DNA of 35,710 bases, taken from contig JADCDI010000019.1 in NCBI GenBank assembly GCA_020251025.1, positions 1 through 35,710 on the forward strand, written 5' to 3'. The DNA is from Rhodobacter sp. Lineage in GTDB: Bacteria > Pseudomonadota > Alphaproteobacteria > Rhodobacterales > Rhodobacteraceae. Under the pieces are notes generated by a model, which saw nothing but the letters and a program-made list of their open reading frames with translations, did no database searches and was not told where the DNA came from. Shown here piece by piece: positions 25,604 through 34,675 of the stretch; the first letter of the stretch is position 1; every line of letters begins with the position of its first letter. The position numbers and the translations under genes were made by a program.

Positions 25604-27247
25604 TCAGACCAGCCTGCTGACCCCGACCGCCGCGCGCACGAAATCGGCAAACAGCGGATGCGGTGCAAAGGGCTTGGATTTCAGTTCCGGGTGGTACTGA
25701 ACCCCGATGAACCAGGGATGGTCCTTGATCTCGACAATCTCGGGCAGGCGGCCATCGGGGCTCATGCCCGAAAAGGTCAGGCCGCAGGCTTCCAGCCTGT
25801 CGCGATACTTGATGTCCACCTCATAGCGGTGGCGGTGGCGTTCCTCGATCACGGTCGTCCCGTAAATCTGCGCCACGCGCGATCCGGGCAGCAGGTTTGC
25901 GGTATAGGCCCCAAGGCGCATGGTGCCGCCCTTGGCATCGCCTACTTTTCGTTCGACCACATGGTTGCCCTGCACCCATTCCTTCAGGTGGTAGACAACC
26001 GGGGTGAACCGCTTTGATCCGGTTTCGTGATCGAACTCTTCGGACCCGGCATTGTCCATATGCGCAAGCGTGCGGGCCGTCTCAATGACGGCCATCTGCA
26101 TGCCAAGGCAGATCCCAAGGTAGGGGATCTTCTTTTCGCGCGCATAGCGGGCCGCCTTGATCTTGCCTTCGGTTCCGCGTTCGCCAAAGCCGCCGGGGAC
26201 CAGAATGGCCTGAAACCCTTCAAGCCAAGGGCCGGGGTCTTCGCGTTCGAAAATCTCGGCGTCGATCCATTCGGCCTTTACGCGGGTGCGGTTGGCCATG
26301 CCGCCATGGGTCAGCGCCTCGGCAATTGATTTGTAGGCGTCTTCCAGTTGCGTGTATTTGCCGACGATGGCCACGCGCACCTCGCCTTCGGCATTGGTCA
26401 GCCGGTCCATCACATCTTCCCAGCGCGCCAGGTTGGGGCGCGGCGCGGGCGAGATGCCGAAGGCGTCCAGCACCGCCTGGTCCAGTCCTTCGCGGTGATA
26501 GACAAGGGGGGCATCGTAGATCGTCTTCAGGTCGGGGGCGGCAATGACGGCCTCTTTGCGCACGTTGCAGAAGAGGGCGATCTTTTCGCGCTCGCGGTCC
26601 GGAATCGGGTGTTCGGACCGCAACAGCAGCACATCGGGGGCAATGCCGATCGATCGCAACTCCTTGACCGAATGCTGCGTGGGCTTTGTCTTCAGCTCGC
26701 CCGAAGCCGCGACATAGGGCAGCAGCGTCAGGTGCATGAAGATGCACTGACCGCGCGGGCGGTCCTGGGCGAACTGCCGGATCGCCTCGAAAAAGGGAAG
26801 GCCTTCGATGTCGCCCACGGTGCCGCCGATTTCACACAGCATGAAATCGACCTCGTCATCCCCGATGCGCAGGAAATCCTTGATCTCGTTGGTGACATGC
26901 GGAATGACCTGAATGGTCTTGCCCAGGTAATCGCCGCGGCGTTCCTTTTCCAGAACGTTGGAATAGATCCGCCCCGATGACACGCTGTCGGTCCTGCGCG
27001 CGGAGACGCCGGTGAAGCGTTCGTAATGGCCAAGGTCAAGATCGGTCTCGGCCCCGTCATCGGTGACAAAGACCTCGCCATGCTCGAAGGGCGACATCGT
27101 TCCGGGGTCAACGTTCAGGTAGGGGTCCAGCTTGCGCAGGCGGACAGAAAAGCCGCGCGCCTGCAAAAGCGCGCCCAGCGCCGCCGAGGCCAGCCCCTTT
27201 CCAAGCGAGGACACGACGCCGCCGGTAATGAAAACATAACGTGCCAT
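25604..27247 (-). CDS. pyrG: CTP synthase
   Basis: The 547-residue enzyme makes CTP from UTP, ATP and glutamine, the last step of pyrimidine nucleotide synthesis. The N-terminal synthetase domain starts [19 protein letters not shown] (P-loop) and includes the magnesium/UTP region [18 protein letters not shown]. The C-terminal class I amidotransferase domain has the nucleophile in [11 protein letters not shown] and the His/Glu pair in [11 protein letters not shown]. Length is normal and the start is the family's usual one. It follows secG in the same direction, as often in alphaproteobacteria, with a 150-base gap that probably carries its promoter. Confidence 0.98.
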   Translation of the reverse strand: MARYVFITGGVVSSLGKGLASAALGALLQARGFSVRLRKLDPYLNVDPGTMSPFEHGEVFVTDDGAETDLDLGHYERFTGVSARRTDSVSSGRIYSNVLEKERRGDYLGKTIQVIPHVTNEIKDFLRIGDDEVDFMLCEIGGTVGDIEGLPFFEAIRQFAQDRPRGQCIFMHLTLLPYVAASGELKTKPTQHSVKELRSIGIAPDVLLLRSEHPIPDREREKIALFCNVRKEAVIAAPDLKTIYDAPLVYHREGLDQAVLDAFGISPAPRPNLARWEDVMDRLTNAEGEVRVAIVGKYTQLEDAYKSIAEALTHGGMANRTRVKAEWIDAEIFEREDPGPWLEGFQAILVPGGFGERGTEGKIKAARYAREKKIPYLGICLGMQMAVIETARTLAHMDNAGSEEFDHETGSKRFTPVVYHLKEWVQGNHVVERKVGDAKGGTMRLGAYTANLLPGSRVAQIYGTTVIEERHRHRYEVDIKYRDRLEACGLTFSGMSPDGRLPEIVEIKDHPWFIGVQYHPELKSKPFAPHPLFADFVRAAVGVSRLV

Positions 27248-27378
27248 GGACGCTCCCGTGCCTGATTCAAAGGGGGCGATTCGCGCAGCGGGAATCGCAG
27301 GATCACGGGGGTTGACGCATAGCCTAAATCCGAAAAGACCGCAACCGCACCTCTAGATGCTGTTTTCAGTTTAATCGG

Positions 27379-27394
27379 ACCATCTAAGGATGGT
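27379..27394 (-). terminator. Weak hairpin after secG
   Basis: ACCATC (27379-27384) pairs with GATGGT (27389-27394) around TAAG, just beyond the secG stop codon. The downstream bases on the minus strand are not T-rich, so termination is uncertain. Confidence 0.35.
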
Positions 27395-27399
27395 GGGGA

Positions 27400-27780
27400 T
27401 CAGTCAGAGGATGCCGGAGCATCGGCGCGGGGCGGCGTTGCCGGCGAATCCGCGGTTGCCGGGGGCAGAAGCTCTCCCGCCGGGGCCAGAGGCACCACCG
27501 GGGCGGGGGCCGGGGCCGTCCCGCCGATCTGGTCAATGACCGAGGTCCCGGCCGAGTCGCGCGCCGCGATGACCGTCAGGCTGATCGAGGTGCAGATGAA
27601 CCCGACCGCAAAAATCCAGGTCAGTTTCGCCAGTGCCGTTGCCGCCGACCGGCCCGACATCACGCCGCCGCCCCCGCCGCCACCCATGCCAAGCCCGCCG
27701 CCTTCAGACCGCTGCAATAGCACGACTGCGACAAGGCAAAGCGCCAGGATCAGGTGGATGACAAGAACGACGTTTTCCAT
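27400..27780 (-). CDS. secG: Preprotein translocase subunit SecG
   Basis: The 126-residue inner-membrane protein has two helices (about residues 3-20 and 51-72). Between them is the conserved cytoplasmic segment VVLLQRSEGGGLGMGGGGGGGVMSGRSAATALAKLTWIFA. SecG assists SecYEG-mediated protein export. The C-terminal 45 residues (from about 82) are Pro/Ala-rich and low in complexity, a common alphaproteobacterial extension. The start MENVVLVIHLILALCLV at 27780 is the usual one. It lies upstream of pyrG and is divergent from purA. Confidence 0.95.
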   Translation of the reverse strand: MENVVLVIHLILALCLVAVVLLQRSEGGGLGMGGGGGGGVMSGRSAATALAKLTWIFAVGFICTSISLTVIAARDSAGTSVIDQIGGTAPAPAPVVPLAPAGELLPPATADSPATPPRADAPASSD

Positions 27781-27838
27781 GGAGACGTGCTTTCCGGGTG
27801 CTGCCGCGCCTATCTAGGGCCAAGCCGCCCTGCCCGCA

Positions 27839-27880
27839 ACCCCTTCCCCGCCCCCCTTCCCCCCGCCCCCCTTCCCCGCG
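27839..27880. repeat. C-rich 15-bp tandem repeat
   Basis: The unit CCCCGCCCCCCTTCC occurs twice (27846-27860 and 27861-27875), with partial copies on both sides, in the secG-purA gap. This is simple-sequence DNA that may vary in length between strains and could alter spacing of the purA or secG promoters. Confidence 0.65.
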
Positions 27881-27965
27881 TCAGCCGGGACGGGCATTTA
27901 GCTGTTTCGCCGGATCGGGCAGACCGCTAAGCTGCCATGGTTCTTGACAAGCGGAGAGACTGCGG

Positions 27966-29258
27966 ATGGCCAATGTCGTCGTCGTGGGTGCCCAGTGGGG
28001 CGACGAGGGGAAGGGCAAGATCGTCGATTGGCTGTCCGAACGTGCCGATGTGATCGCCCGGTTCCAGGGGGGGCACAACGCGGGCCATACGCTGGTGATC
28101 GACGGGGTGATCTACAAGCTGTCGCTTTTGCCAAGCGGCATTGTGCGCGGCGGCAAGCTGAGTGTCATCGGCAATGGCGTGGTGCTTGATCCCTGGGCGC
28201 TGCTGGCCGAGATCGAAAAGCTGTCCGGGCAGGGCGTTGCCGTATCGCCCGAGACCCTGATGATCGCCGAAAACACGCCGCTGATCCTGCCCGTTCATGG
28301 CGAACTGGACCGTGCGCGCGAGGCGCAGGTGGGGGTGGCAAAGATCGGCACAACAGGGCGCGGCATTGGCCCGGCCTATGAAGACAAGGTCGGGCGGCGC
28401 ACCGTGCGCGTGGCGGACCTTGCGGATGAGGCAACCCTTGATCTGCGGCTGGACCGCCTGCTTGGGCACCACGATGCCCTGCGGCGCGGCCTGGGGCTGG
28501 CACCTGTGGACCGTGCCGCGCTCAAGGCGGCACTGTCCGAAGTGGCACCGAAGATCCTGCCCTATGCCAAGCCGGTCTGGAAGGTGCTGAACGATGCGCG
28601 AAGGGCGGGAAAGCGCATCCTTTTCGAAGGTGCGCAAGGGTCGCTTCTGGATGTGGATTTCGGGACCTATCCCTTCGTGACCTCGTCCAACACGCTGGCG
28701 GGCATGGCGGCGACCGGAACAGGTCTTGGCCCCAATGCGATCGACTTCGTGCTGGGCATCGTCAAGGCCTATACCACCCGCGTGGGCGAGGGGCCGTTCC
28801 CGACCGAATTGTTCGACGCCGACGGCGAACGGCTGGGCCTGCGCGGGCACGAATTTGGTACGGTCACCGGGCGCAAGCGGCGCTGCGGGTGGTTCGATGC
28901 CGTGCTTGTGCGCCAGACCTGCGCCACCAGCGGCGTGTCGGGAATAGCCCTGACCAAGCTGGACGTGCTGGACGGATTTTCGACGCTGCGCATCTGCACC
29001 GGCTATGAGCTGGATGGCGAGCGGCTGGATTACCTGCCCACAGCCGCCAACCTGCAGGCCCGTGTCACGCCCATCTATGAGCAGATGGACGGCTGGCACG
29101 AAAGCACCGCCGGTGCCCGGTCCTGGGCGGACCTGCCGGCGGCGGCGATCAAATATGTGCGGCGGATCGAAGAGTTGATCCGATGCCCGGTGGCGCTGCT
29201 TTCCACCTCGCCCGAAAGGGGTGACACGATTCTTGTGACCGACCCCTTTGCAGATTGA
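27966..29258 (+). CDS. purA: Adenylosuccinate synthetase
   Basis: The 430-residue enzyme joins IMP and aspartate using GTP, the first committed step to AMP. Motifs: GDEGKGK at residues 12-18 with the catalytic Asp13, GGHNAGHT with catalytic His41, [39 protein letters not shown] and the GTP base motif TKLDVLDG. Length and start are normal, with GGAGAG about ten bases before the ATG. The DUF2842 gene follows nine bases downstream and is probably co-transcribed. Confidence 0.98.
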   Translation: MANVVVVGAQWGDEGKGKIVDWLSERADVIARFQGGHNAGHTLVIDGVIYKLSLLPSGIVRGGKLSVIGNGVVLDPWALLAEIEKLSGQGVAVSPETLMIAENTPLILPVHGELDRAREAQVGVAKIGTTGRGIGPAYEDKVGRRTVRVADLADEATLDLRLDRLLGHHDALRRGLGLAPVDRAALKAALSEVAPKILPYAKPVWKVLNDARRAGKRILFEGAQGSLLDVDFGTYPFVTSSNTLAGMAATGTGLGPNAIDFVLGIVKAYTTRVGEGPFPTELFDADGERLGLRGHEFGTVTGRKRRCGWFDAVLVRQTCATSGVSGIALTKLDVLDGFSTLRICTGYELDGERLDYLPTAANLQARVTPIYEQMDGWHESTAGARSWADLPAAAIKYVRRIEELIRCPVALLSTSPERGDTILVTDPFAD

Positions 29259-29267
29259 GGTCCCCAT

Positions 29268-29489
29268 ATGGCCCTGAGCTACCGCACCCGCCGCCGGCTG
29301 TCCCTGCTGATCCTGCTGGTTGGCATGCCGCTTTATGTCGTGGCGGCGGTCACGATACTGAATTTCTTCGACCGCCCGCCGTTCTGGCTGGAGATCGTGG
29401 TTTACGTGGTGCTCGGGTTCCTGTGGATCGTACCCTTCCGCGCGGTCTTCCGGGGCGTCGGCCAGACCGACCCGGACAAAGCACCCTAA
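29268..29489 (+). CDS. DUF2842 family small membrane protein
   Basis: The 73-residue protein has two membrane helices (about 11-31 and 40-60) flanked by basic residues, with the family block FFDRPPFWLEIVVYVVLGFLWIVPFRAVFRGVG. DUF2842 proteins are found in alphaproteobacteria; no function is known. The ATG lies nine bases after the purA stop, and the spacing suggests one operon. Confidence 0.88.
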   Translation: MALSYRTRRRLSLLILLVGMPLYVVAAVTILNFFDRPPFWLEIVVYVVLGFLWIVPFRAVFRGVGQTDPDKAP

Positions 29490-29843
29490 CAGGGTGGCGG
29501 CAAAGTGCCGATTGCATGGGTTGCCTGACCGGAAACCGGGAATCATTTCCGCCTGCGCGCGCCTTGCGGCCCCTGCCAGGGCCTTGGGCTGAACCCATGC
29601 CAGCCGGGGGGCCGAAAAGCCCCCGGTCAGGGGCGGGGCGCTGGCCTGCCGTGGTGCGGGCCGCACGGGTCCTGTCCCGGTGGCAGCGTCGCGCGCGGGC
29701 GTGGCAAACGCGGGTCGCGTTTGCGGGTCCCGCCCGAAGGGGCAATCCCTTTTCCCGGATCGCGAAGGGTCTCGCGCCAGACTGTCGGTCGGATTGCCGT
29801 TTCGGCACCCTGCCAAGCCAGGGGTCTCGCCGCCGTCGGCTGT
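29490..29843. other. Intergenic region with REP-like palindrome
   Basis: About 350 bases between convergent genes. It contains the REP-like element at 29697-29735 and a G/C hairpin near 29605-29630 (CCGGGGGGC...GCCCCCGG). Open frames here give the same Arg/Pro-rich peptides as the hairpin region near 3.5 kb and are not genes. Confidence 0.45.
29697..29735. repeat. REP-like palindrome, copy 3
   Basis: The inner arms GCAAACGCG (29704-29712) and CGCGTTTGC (29716-29724) surround GGT. Compared with the copies near 3.5 kb (GGAAACGCG/CGCGTTTCC), both arms changed so that the stem still pairs, which argues for selection on the hairpin. Confidence 0.7.
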
Positions 29844-31886
29844 TCAGCGCGCCATGCGGCGGGCCTGGGCAAGGTAGGTGCAGCTTTCCGTGACCGCAAA
29901 CAGGCCGTCGTCGGCCTTTGCGATCTTGCCCTGTCGCAGCAGCAGCCCGAAGTTGCGCATGGCGTCTTCGCGGTTCGCCTCGCCGGTTCCGGTGGCGTCG
30001 GCGACATGGCGCATCAGATGCGGGCGGGTGAAATGCGGCTGCTTTTCGATGCAGACGGTATAGGCTGCAGCCGCCTCAAGAAGGTCTGGCATTTCGCCCG
30101 CGCCGACCTGCTGTGCGAACCGGGAAAAACTCAGGGCCGGGGCGAAGGCATCTTCGGCCCCTGCGGGGGCCCCGCTGTCATCGGGTGCGTCCGCGACGGC
30201 CGGGTCTGCTCTGGTGATGCGCTGTTGCAGGCTCAGGATAACCGCACCGTCCGGCAGGGTGCGGTCAATTCGCTGCTCTGACACAAGCACAAGGGGTTCA
30301 GGACGGTCCGGGGGGGTGGGCACGTCAGGGCGATCTGACTGCCCGACAAAGTCGGGATACACATCATCGCCGTCCTGAGGCAGAGCCGCGACAGACTGGT
30401 CTTCTTCCCCGGCAGGCTGCAGGTCGGTGTCCATAGCCGCTGCGACGGCGGCCTTGAGATGGGCCATCGCCAGCATACGGCGGCGGTTCTCGGAGTCTTC
30501 TGTTTCGGTTGTGGGCAGCCGCAGCAGGGGCGTGGCATCTTCCGCGCCCCATGCGTCGTCCTCAACACTCTCTGTGCCGTCGTCAAGACCGATCCGGCCT
30601 TCGGTCGACCCGGTTGCACCGGCCCCGTTGCCGGAACCGGACTGCGCGGCCAAAGGTGCCTCCGGTCCGGCGCTTGCAGGATCGGCAAAAGGTTCCGCCG
30701 CGTGCAGCAGAACGGCCTGCTGTGTTTCCCCGCCCCGGCTGTCCTGCATCGCAGAAGGCTCTGTGTCAGCCTCGGCCGGTGCGGGCAGGTCGGGGTCCGA
30801 AGGCCAGTTGGACGCGGGCAGGGTTCGTTGGGACAGGCCCTGAAAGGCCGAAAGGACATCCTGCCAACTGCTGGCAAAACCGGTGGCGTCCCACGGGGCC
30901 GATGGTGCCGGCGGCCCGTTCCCGGTGTCTGGCGCGCTGTCTGCCACAGCGGCTGTCCGCGCGGGGCCAGACGGCGCTGCGGCGTCCCGGGCAAAGGAAG
31001 CGCGCGCTTCGGCCCAGGCCCGGTGAAGCGATGTCGGCAGGTCCCCGTCTTCGGCCCCGGCGGCTTCGGGAAGGTCTTCTGCCGTCGGCCCGGGCCGGGC
31101 TTCCGGCAGCCTGTCCGGAAAATCCGCCAGGGACGTGAACAACGGTGCCGCGCTATCGGCCTGGCCGCCCGTCAGCCCTTCAGGCAGGGCGGCGTCTGGC
31201 GCAGGTTCGCCCGGTTCCGGCGCATCATCGGCGGTCCATTCGGTGCGAAGGTCCACAGGTTCGCCATGATCCCCGTCGGCACCGCCCAGGGCGACAGGCC
31301 ACTCCGGCGGACCCGCAGCGCTATCGGTGCCCGCCGCTTCCTGCGCAGGCCCCCAGGCCTCGTCCGGCGCAACCCCTGTCCCTGCGGTCACATCGTCTTC
31401 TGTCCCGGCAGAAAAGGCAGGGGGCACCGCGGCAACCGCCGCCGCGTCTTCCCCGATAAAGGAAGATGCCCCGTCAGCGGGTTCTTCATCACGCGCCACG
31501 GCGGCCCGGATACGCTGCAGCTTGGCCGCCACGCTTTCTTCGGCCAGAAGACCCGTTGCAGCGGGCTGGGGTTCAGGTTGAGACGCGGGCCAGGGCGCGG
31601 TCGGCGCAGGAGACATCGCCGCCTGCATGGCTTCGTCCGTGCGCAGGATCATCGAGTTGTCTTCGATCCGTGCCTCGACGCGCCGGTTGACGGCCTGCTC
31701 TGCAATGCGGTGCAGCACCGACGCATCGGGCGTCAACGGCGCCGCGCCGAAATACCGGTCATCTGCCGCAATACCCCGGAAATATTCGGCAACCGCCTGC
31801 AACGTGCTTAACGGATCATCAAAGCCCTCCAAAGTGCACGAGAACGTGCCATAGCTTACCTTCAGGATCCTGTTCGCACCGGTCAT
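29844..31886 (-). CDS. Large acidic Rhodobacterales protein of unknown function
   Basis: The 680-residue protein has a conserved N-terminal block (residues 1-85): ILKVSYGTFSCTLEGFDDPL, then TLQAVAEYFRGIAADDRYFG, HRIAEQAVNRRVEARIED and an IL-R-DEA segment. It also has a conserved C-terminal block (about 590-680): FSRFAQQVGAGEMPDLLEAAAAYTVCIE, FTRPHLMRHVA, and LLLRQGKIAKADDGLFAVTES. Between them about 500 residues are Pro/Ala/Glu/Asp-rich, low in complexity and probably disordered. I recall this architecture from Rhodobacterales, where it is sometimes labelled CheA-like without clear support. No signal peptide or membrane segment is visible. The gene is divergent from thiN across a gap with a perfect palindrome. 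Function unknown. Confidence 0.78.
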   Translation of the reverse strand: MTGANRILKVSYGTFSCTLEGFDDPLSTLQAVAEYFRGIAADDRYFGAAPLTPDASVLHRIAEQAVNRRVEARIEDNSMILRTDEAMQAAMSPAPTAPWPASQPEPQPAATGLLAEESVAAKLQRIRAAVARDEEPADGASSFIGEDAAAVAAVPPAFSAGTEDDVTAGTGVAPDEAWGPAQEAAGTDSAAGPPEWPVALGGADGDHGEPVDLRTEWTADDAPEPGEPAPDAALPEGLTGGQADSAAPLFTSLADFPDRLPEARPGPTAEDLPEAAGAEDGDLPTSLHRAWAEARASFARDAAAPSGPARTAAVADSAPDTGNGPPAPSAPWDATGFASSWQDVLSAFQGLSQRTLPASNWPSDPDLPAPAEADTEPSAMQDSRGGETQQAVLLHAAEPFADPASAGPEAPLAAQSGSGNGAGATGSTEGRIGLDDGTESVEDDAWGAEDATPLLRLPTTETEDSENRRRMLAMAHLKAAVAAAMDTDLQPAGEEDQSVAALPQDGDDVYPDFVGQSDRPDVPTPPDRPEPLVLVSEQRIDRTLPDGAVILSLQQRITRADPAVADAPDDSGAPAGAEDAFAPALSFSRFAQQVGAGEMPDLLEAAAAYTVCIEKQPHFTRPHLMRHVADATGTGEANREDAMRNFGLLLRQGKIAKADDGLFAVTESCTYLAQARRMAR

Positions 31887-31937
31887 CGGACGCTCGCCCT
31901 CTATCTTCAGCCGCTTTATGCACCTGTTGGCCCTTGC

Positions 31938-31957
31938 CTGTCCAATTGATTGGACAG
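31938..31957. promoter_or_regulatory. 20-bp near-perfect palindrome in the divergent gap
   Basis: CTGTCCAAT (31938-31946) and ATTGGACAG (31949-31957) are perfect inverted arms with two bases between. It lies in the 141-base gap between the acidic-protein gene and thiN and looks like a dimeric repressor operator, for example of a TetR-like or MarR-like protein, which is an inference. Confidence 0.55.
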
Positions 31958-32027
31958 ATGGGGTAAACCGAAGGACATATCCTGGTCGTCACTGCAAGAG
32001 ACTTTCTGAACCGGGGACAGTATCCGG

Positions 32028-32726
32028 ATGAATGTGCGTATTGTCGATTCACCTGATGGTGTAACCCTGATCGGCGGCGGTCCGGTGCCGGGCAGGCTGC
32101 TGGGGATGGCGCTGCGCCGGGCACCGGTTCTGGTTGCCGCAGACGGCGGCGCGGACAGGGCACTGGCGGCGGGCCACCTGCCGGCCGCGGTGATCGGGGA
32201 TTTCGATTCGCTGTCTGCCGGGGGCCGCAATCTTATTCCCGCCGACCGCCAGCACGTGATCGCCGAACAGGAGACGACCGATTTCGACAAGGCCCTGCGG
32301 TCCATCGCGGCCCCTTTCGTTCTGGCGCTGGGGTTTGCCGGGGCGCGCATTGACCACGGGCTTGCGGTGTTCAACACGCTGCTGCGCCATCCCGGCCGCG
32401 TCTGCATCGTTCTGGGCGCAGAGGATGCCGTGTTCCTGTGCCCGACCGACATCACGCTGCGGCTGCCGGTCGGCGACCGTCTGTCGCTGTTTCCGATGGG
32501 GGCGGTCCGGGGAAGCAGCGAGGGGCTGCGCTGGCCCATCGACGGCATCGCACTGGCACCCGACGGTCTGATCGGCACCTCGAACGTGGTCAGCGCCCCG
32601 ACCGTCCGGCTGCGGGTTGACGCCGCGCGGCTGCTTGTCATCCTGCCGCGCCGGCGGCTGGATGCCGTCCTTGACGCCCTGGTGCCGCCGCATCTGCCCG
32701 GGGCGGAAGATAGCAGGGACAAATGA
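32028..32726 (+). CDS. thiN: Thiamine diphosphokinase
   Basis: The 232-residue enzyme transfers pyrophosphate from ATP to thiamine, giving thiamine diphosphate. Motifs: VLVAADGGADRAL (residues 34-46), AVIGDFDSLS (55-63) and EQETTDFDKAL, with GFAGARIDHGLA, as in bacterial thiamine pyrophosphokinases. The C-terminal half is the beta-sandwich thiamin-binding domain, containing GLRWPIDGIAL and GTSNVV. Length is usual. No thi riboswitch is visible upstream and no other thiamine genes adjoin. The first pilin repeat begins about eight bases beyond its stop codon, so the tail of thiN marks the left edge of the pilin array. Confidence 0.93.
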   Translation: MNVRIVDSPDGVTLIGGGPVPGRLLGMALRRAPVLVAADGGADRALAAGHLPAAVIGDFDSLSAGGRNLIPADRQHVIAEQETTDFDKALRSIAAPFVLALGFAGARIDHGLAVFNTLLRHPGRVCIVLGAEDAVFLCPTDITLRLPVGDRLSLFPMGAVRGSSEGLRWPIDGIALAPDGLIGTSNVVSAPTVRLRVDAARLLVILPRRRLDAVLDALVPPHLPGAEDSRDK

Positions 32727-32733
32727 GACGATC

Positions 32734-33074
32734 ACGGCAATTCCGGCCCATGTGAACGCGGGGCCGGGGCCGCTGGCGGGGCACCGGACATCCGCCTTCG
32801 GATGCATGTCTTGATCATGGGACGAAAGAGGACTATGTTTACGTTTTGATGTCTGGTTTGGTGTCTGGATTGTGCGGGGGGACATCTGGATTCCCGGTCG
32901 CCCCCGTGCCGGTGGCAGCCCATGCCACGCGTGAAGGTGAGAAGTGACAGGAAAGCCGAAACCATATCGAACGGCCCCGCGGCGGCGCGGTGTTACGCTG
33001 ATCGAGGCTGTGCTCTATATCGCGATCGCACTGGCGCTGATCGTGGGCGGCCTGGTGTTTTACCAGCAGGCATC
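32734..33074 (+). repeat. Pilin 5' module, copy R1
   Basis: A block of about 340 bp nearly identical to R2 (33811-34146) and similar to R3 (35112-35466). It carries, in order, a fragment of a DMT-transporter gene tail read on the minus strand, a promoter, a leader with a small hairpin and the first 44 codons of the pilin. Homology begins right after thiN and ends at the codons for QQAS. Confidence 0.9.
32811..32839 (+). promoter_or_regulatory. Promoter of pilin gene 1
   Basis: TTGATC (32811-32816) and TATGTT (32834-32839) are separated by exactly 17 bases. The same arrangement is kept in R2 and R3. The start codon is about 100 bases downstream, giving a long leader. Confidence 0.6.
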
Positions 33075-33576
33075 GCTTCAGTCCCGGACCAGTAGTGTTG
33101 TCCGCGCATATTCGGCATTCATCACGGAAGCGCGCGCCATGCTGGCCGAAGGCAGCTCCGTCCCCACTACTTCGAACCTCGAGGAGCTCCTTTGGGTCAG
33201 AGGTTCCATTCCGGCAGGGCTTTGGGACGCAACGAAGCCCCTAGGGCAGCGCATTCAGCTTCCGTTCCCGAACATGTATGCTTCCCTTGGCGCTACCTTA
33301 CTACCCGGAAACAGTAACATTTCTTTGGTGGAAGCAAATTTGCCCATTAGTCTTTGCTCCCGTCTTTTTGTCGCTTCGAATAGGACTCTCAGTTACGCCA
33401 GCGGGGCTACCAGTGCAGTATTTTGGGACGAAAATGTAGGTAATCTACCGATTCTCCATACATACACCATTTCGCCCTCGGTTACCCCGACGCAGGCCGG
33501 AACCTATTGCCGTAACGCTGACGCCAACGGGAACGGTCTTGTAACTACTATGACCACTTTCCGTATCTCCGATTGA
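32944..33576 (+). CDS. Type IVb-like prepilin 1
   Basis: The 210-residue protein starts at GTG behind AAGGTGAG. It has a short basic leader ending RRRG, cut between Gly16 and Val17. The mature part opens VTLIEAVLYIAIALALIVGG, with Glu at position 5, the hallmark of type IV pilins and pseudopilins. The C-terminal body has Cys138 and Cys189, probably the disulfide loop of type IVb pilins such as PilS and bundlin, with a DLP/NLP-x-x-x-C-x-RL motif. The body aligns loosely with copy 2 while the first 44 residues are nearly identical. The body is clearly richer in A/T than its surroundings. Probably a pilus subunit or an adhesive minor pilin; assembly genes are not in the window. Confidence 0.82.
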   Translation: MTGKPKPYRTAPRRRGVTLIEAVLYIAIALALIVGGLVFYQQASLQSRTSSVVRAYSAFITEARAMLAEGSSVPTTSNLEELLWVRGSIPAGLWDATKPLGQRIQLPFPNMYASLGATLLPGNSNISLVEANLPISLCSRLFVASNRTLSYASGATSAVFWDENVGNLPILHTYTISPSVTPTQAGTYCRNADANGNGLVTTMTTFRISD

Positions 33577-33810
33577 CGACACTGTGACCGGAACCGTCCC
33601 GACTCCGGGGGCTGCTTCGCGGACCCTTCGGCGCGCTATGATGAAACGTAGCCACCGCCCGGTGCCGAAGCGGAACCACCATACCCGAAGCGACCCACCT
33701 TCCCGGCCTGTCGCCCTGTGACGAAACCCTTGCCGCGACGGCACCGCGCGTTGCCGCCATTTCAGCGGGCACAGGGACCGAGGCAGGCTGGCTGCGGGAC
33801 CATCCGCCAA
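33577..33810 (+). other. Spacer between pilin 1 and repeat R2
   Basis: No gene seen. Eighteen bases after the stop codon lies CCGTCCCGACTCCG (33594-33607). The same sequence with one change is at the same distance behind pilin 2, so a short 3' boundary is also shared between cassettes. Confidence 0.5.
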
Positions 33811-34146
33811 CGATCCCGGCAATTCCGGCCCATGTGAACGCGGGGCCGGGGCCGCTGGCGGGGCACCGGACATCCGCCTTCGGATGCATGTCTTGATCAT
33901 GGGGCGAAAGAGGACTATCTCTACGCCTTGATGGCTTGATTGTGCGGGGGGGGATATACGGATTCCTGGCCGCCCCCGTGCCGGTGGCGGCCCATGCCAC
34001 GCGTGAAGGTGAGAAGTGACAGGAAAGCCGAAACCATATCGACCTGCCCTCCGGCGGCGCGGCGTGACGCTGATCGAGGCTGTGCTCTATATCGCGATCG
34101 CACTGGCGCTGATCGTGGGCGGGCTGGTGTTTTACCAGCAGGCATC
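33811..34146 (+). repeat. Pilin 5' module, copy R2
   Basis: Nearly identical to R1, including the transporter-tail fragment, promoter, leader hairpin and signal codons. Its best similarity to R3 runs about 20 bases further into the coding region (to about 34166) than its similarity to R1. Confidence 0.9.
33893..33921 (+). promoter_or_regulatory. Promoter of pilin gene 2
   Basis: TTGATC (33893-33898), 17 bases, then TATCTC (33916-33921). The -10 is weaker than in R1 (TATGTT), so this copy may be less expressed. Confidence 0.55.
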
Positions 34147-34675
34147 AACCGCGTCGAGGATGAATACCACCGTTACGTTGCTGTCATCTCTCATATCGGA
34201 AACACAAGCTGTCGCAACAGAGAGCAAGAACATCAATATGGGCGCTGCCTTCAATGCATACCTCGTGTCCAGAGGGGCCGTTCCTGGAGCCTCGATTGAC
34301 ACGTCAAAGCCCGCCAATGAACAAATCCGGAACCCATGGGGTGGTTTCGTGCAGTTGTGGCCTGGATTTATCACGGGGCCGTCTGGCGGGGTGTTTCAGG
34401 TTCAGGTGTTCTTGACCGACCTTCCATATGCGATATGCACGCGCCTGTTGGCATCCAATACCGTCGGACGGAACGTTGTTATGCACGGCTACGAGCAAGG
34501 AGGCGCTTATGAAACGCTGCCTTTCCTGTCTTCCCCTCCCGGACTTGGGACGTCCGGGAATATATCCTATGATCAGGCCATGACGGCATGCACAACGGCA
34601 GATACGACAGGGATTGGGGCCAACAATGACGGCAGGGTAAATGCATATTTGCTCTATCGTTTTTCTGGCAACTGA
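34016..34675 (+). CDS. Type IVb-like prepilin 2
   Basis: The 219-residue protein starts at GTG behind AAGGTGAG and has the same leader, cut after Gly16, and the same hydrophobic helix as copy 1. The mature body shows a type IVb pilin pattern: IRNPWGGFVQLW (the NPWGG turn), a LTDLPYAICTRL block with Cys141 and a TACTTAD block with Cys192. The two cysteines are 51 residues apart in both pilins. Beyond residue 44 the protein differs from copy 1 in most residues but keeps the framework, which suggests diversified paralogues of one subunit class. Expression and assembly machinery are unknown. Confidence 0.85.
   Translation: MTGKPKPYRPALRRRGVTLIEAVLYIAIALALIVGGLVFYQQASTASRMNTTVTLLSSLISETQAVATESKNINMGAAFNAYLVSRGAVPGASIDTSKPANEQIRNPWGGFVQLWPGFITGPSGGVFQVQVFLTDLPYAICTRLLASNTVGRNVVMHGYEQGGAYETLPFLSSPPGLGTSGNISYDQAMTACTTADTTGIGANNDGRVNAYLLYRFSGN

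Noticed and set aside
27927-29816. Minus-strand frame of 629 codons
   Set aside because: Antisense to purA and the DUF2842 gene, with no recognisable domain.
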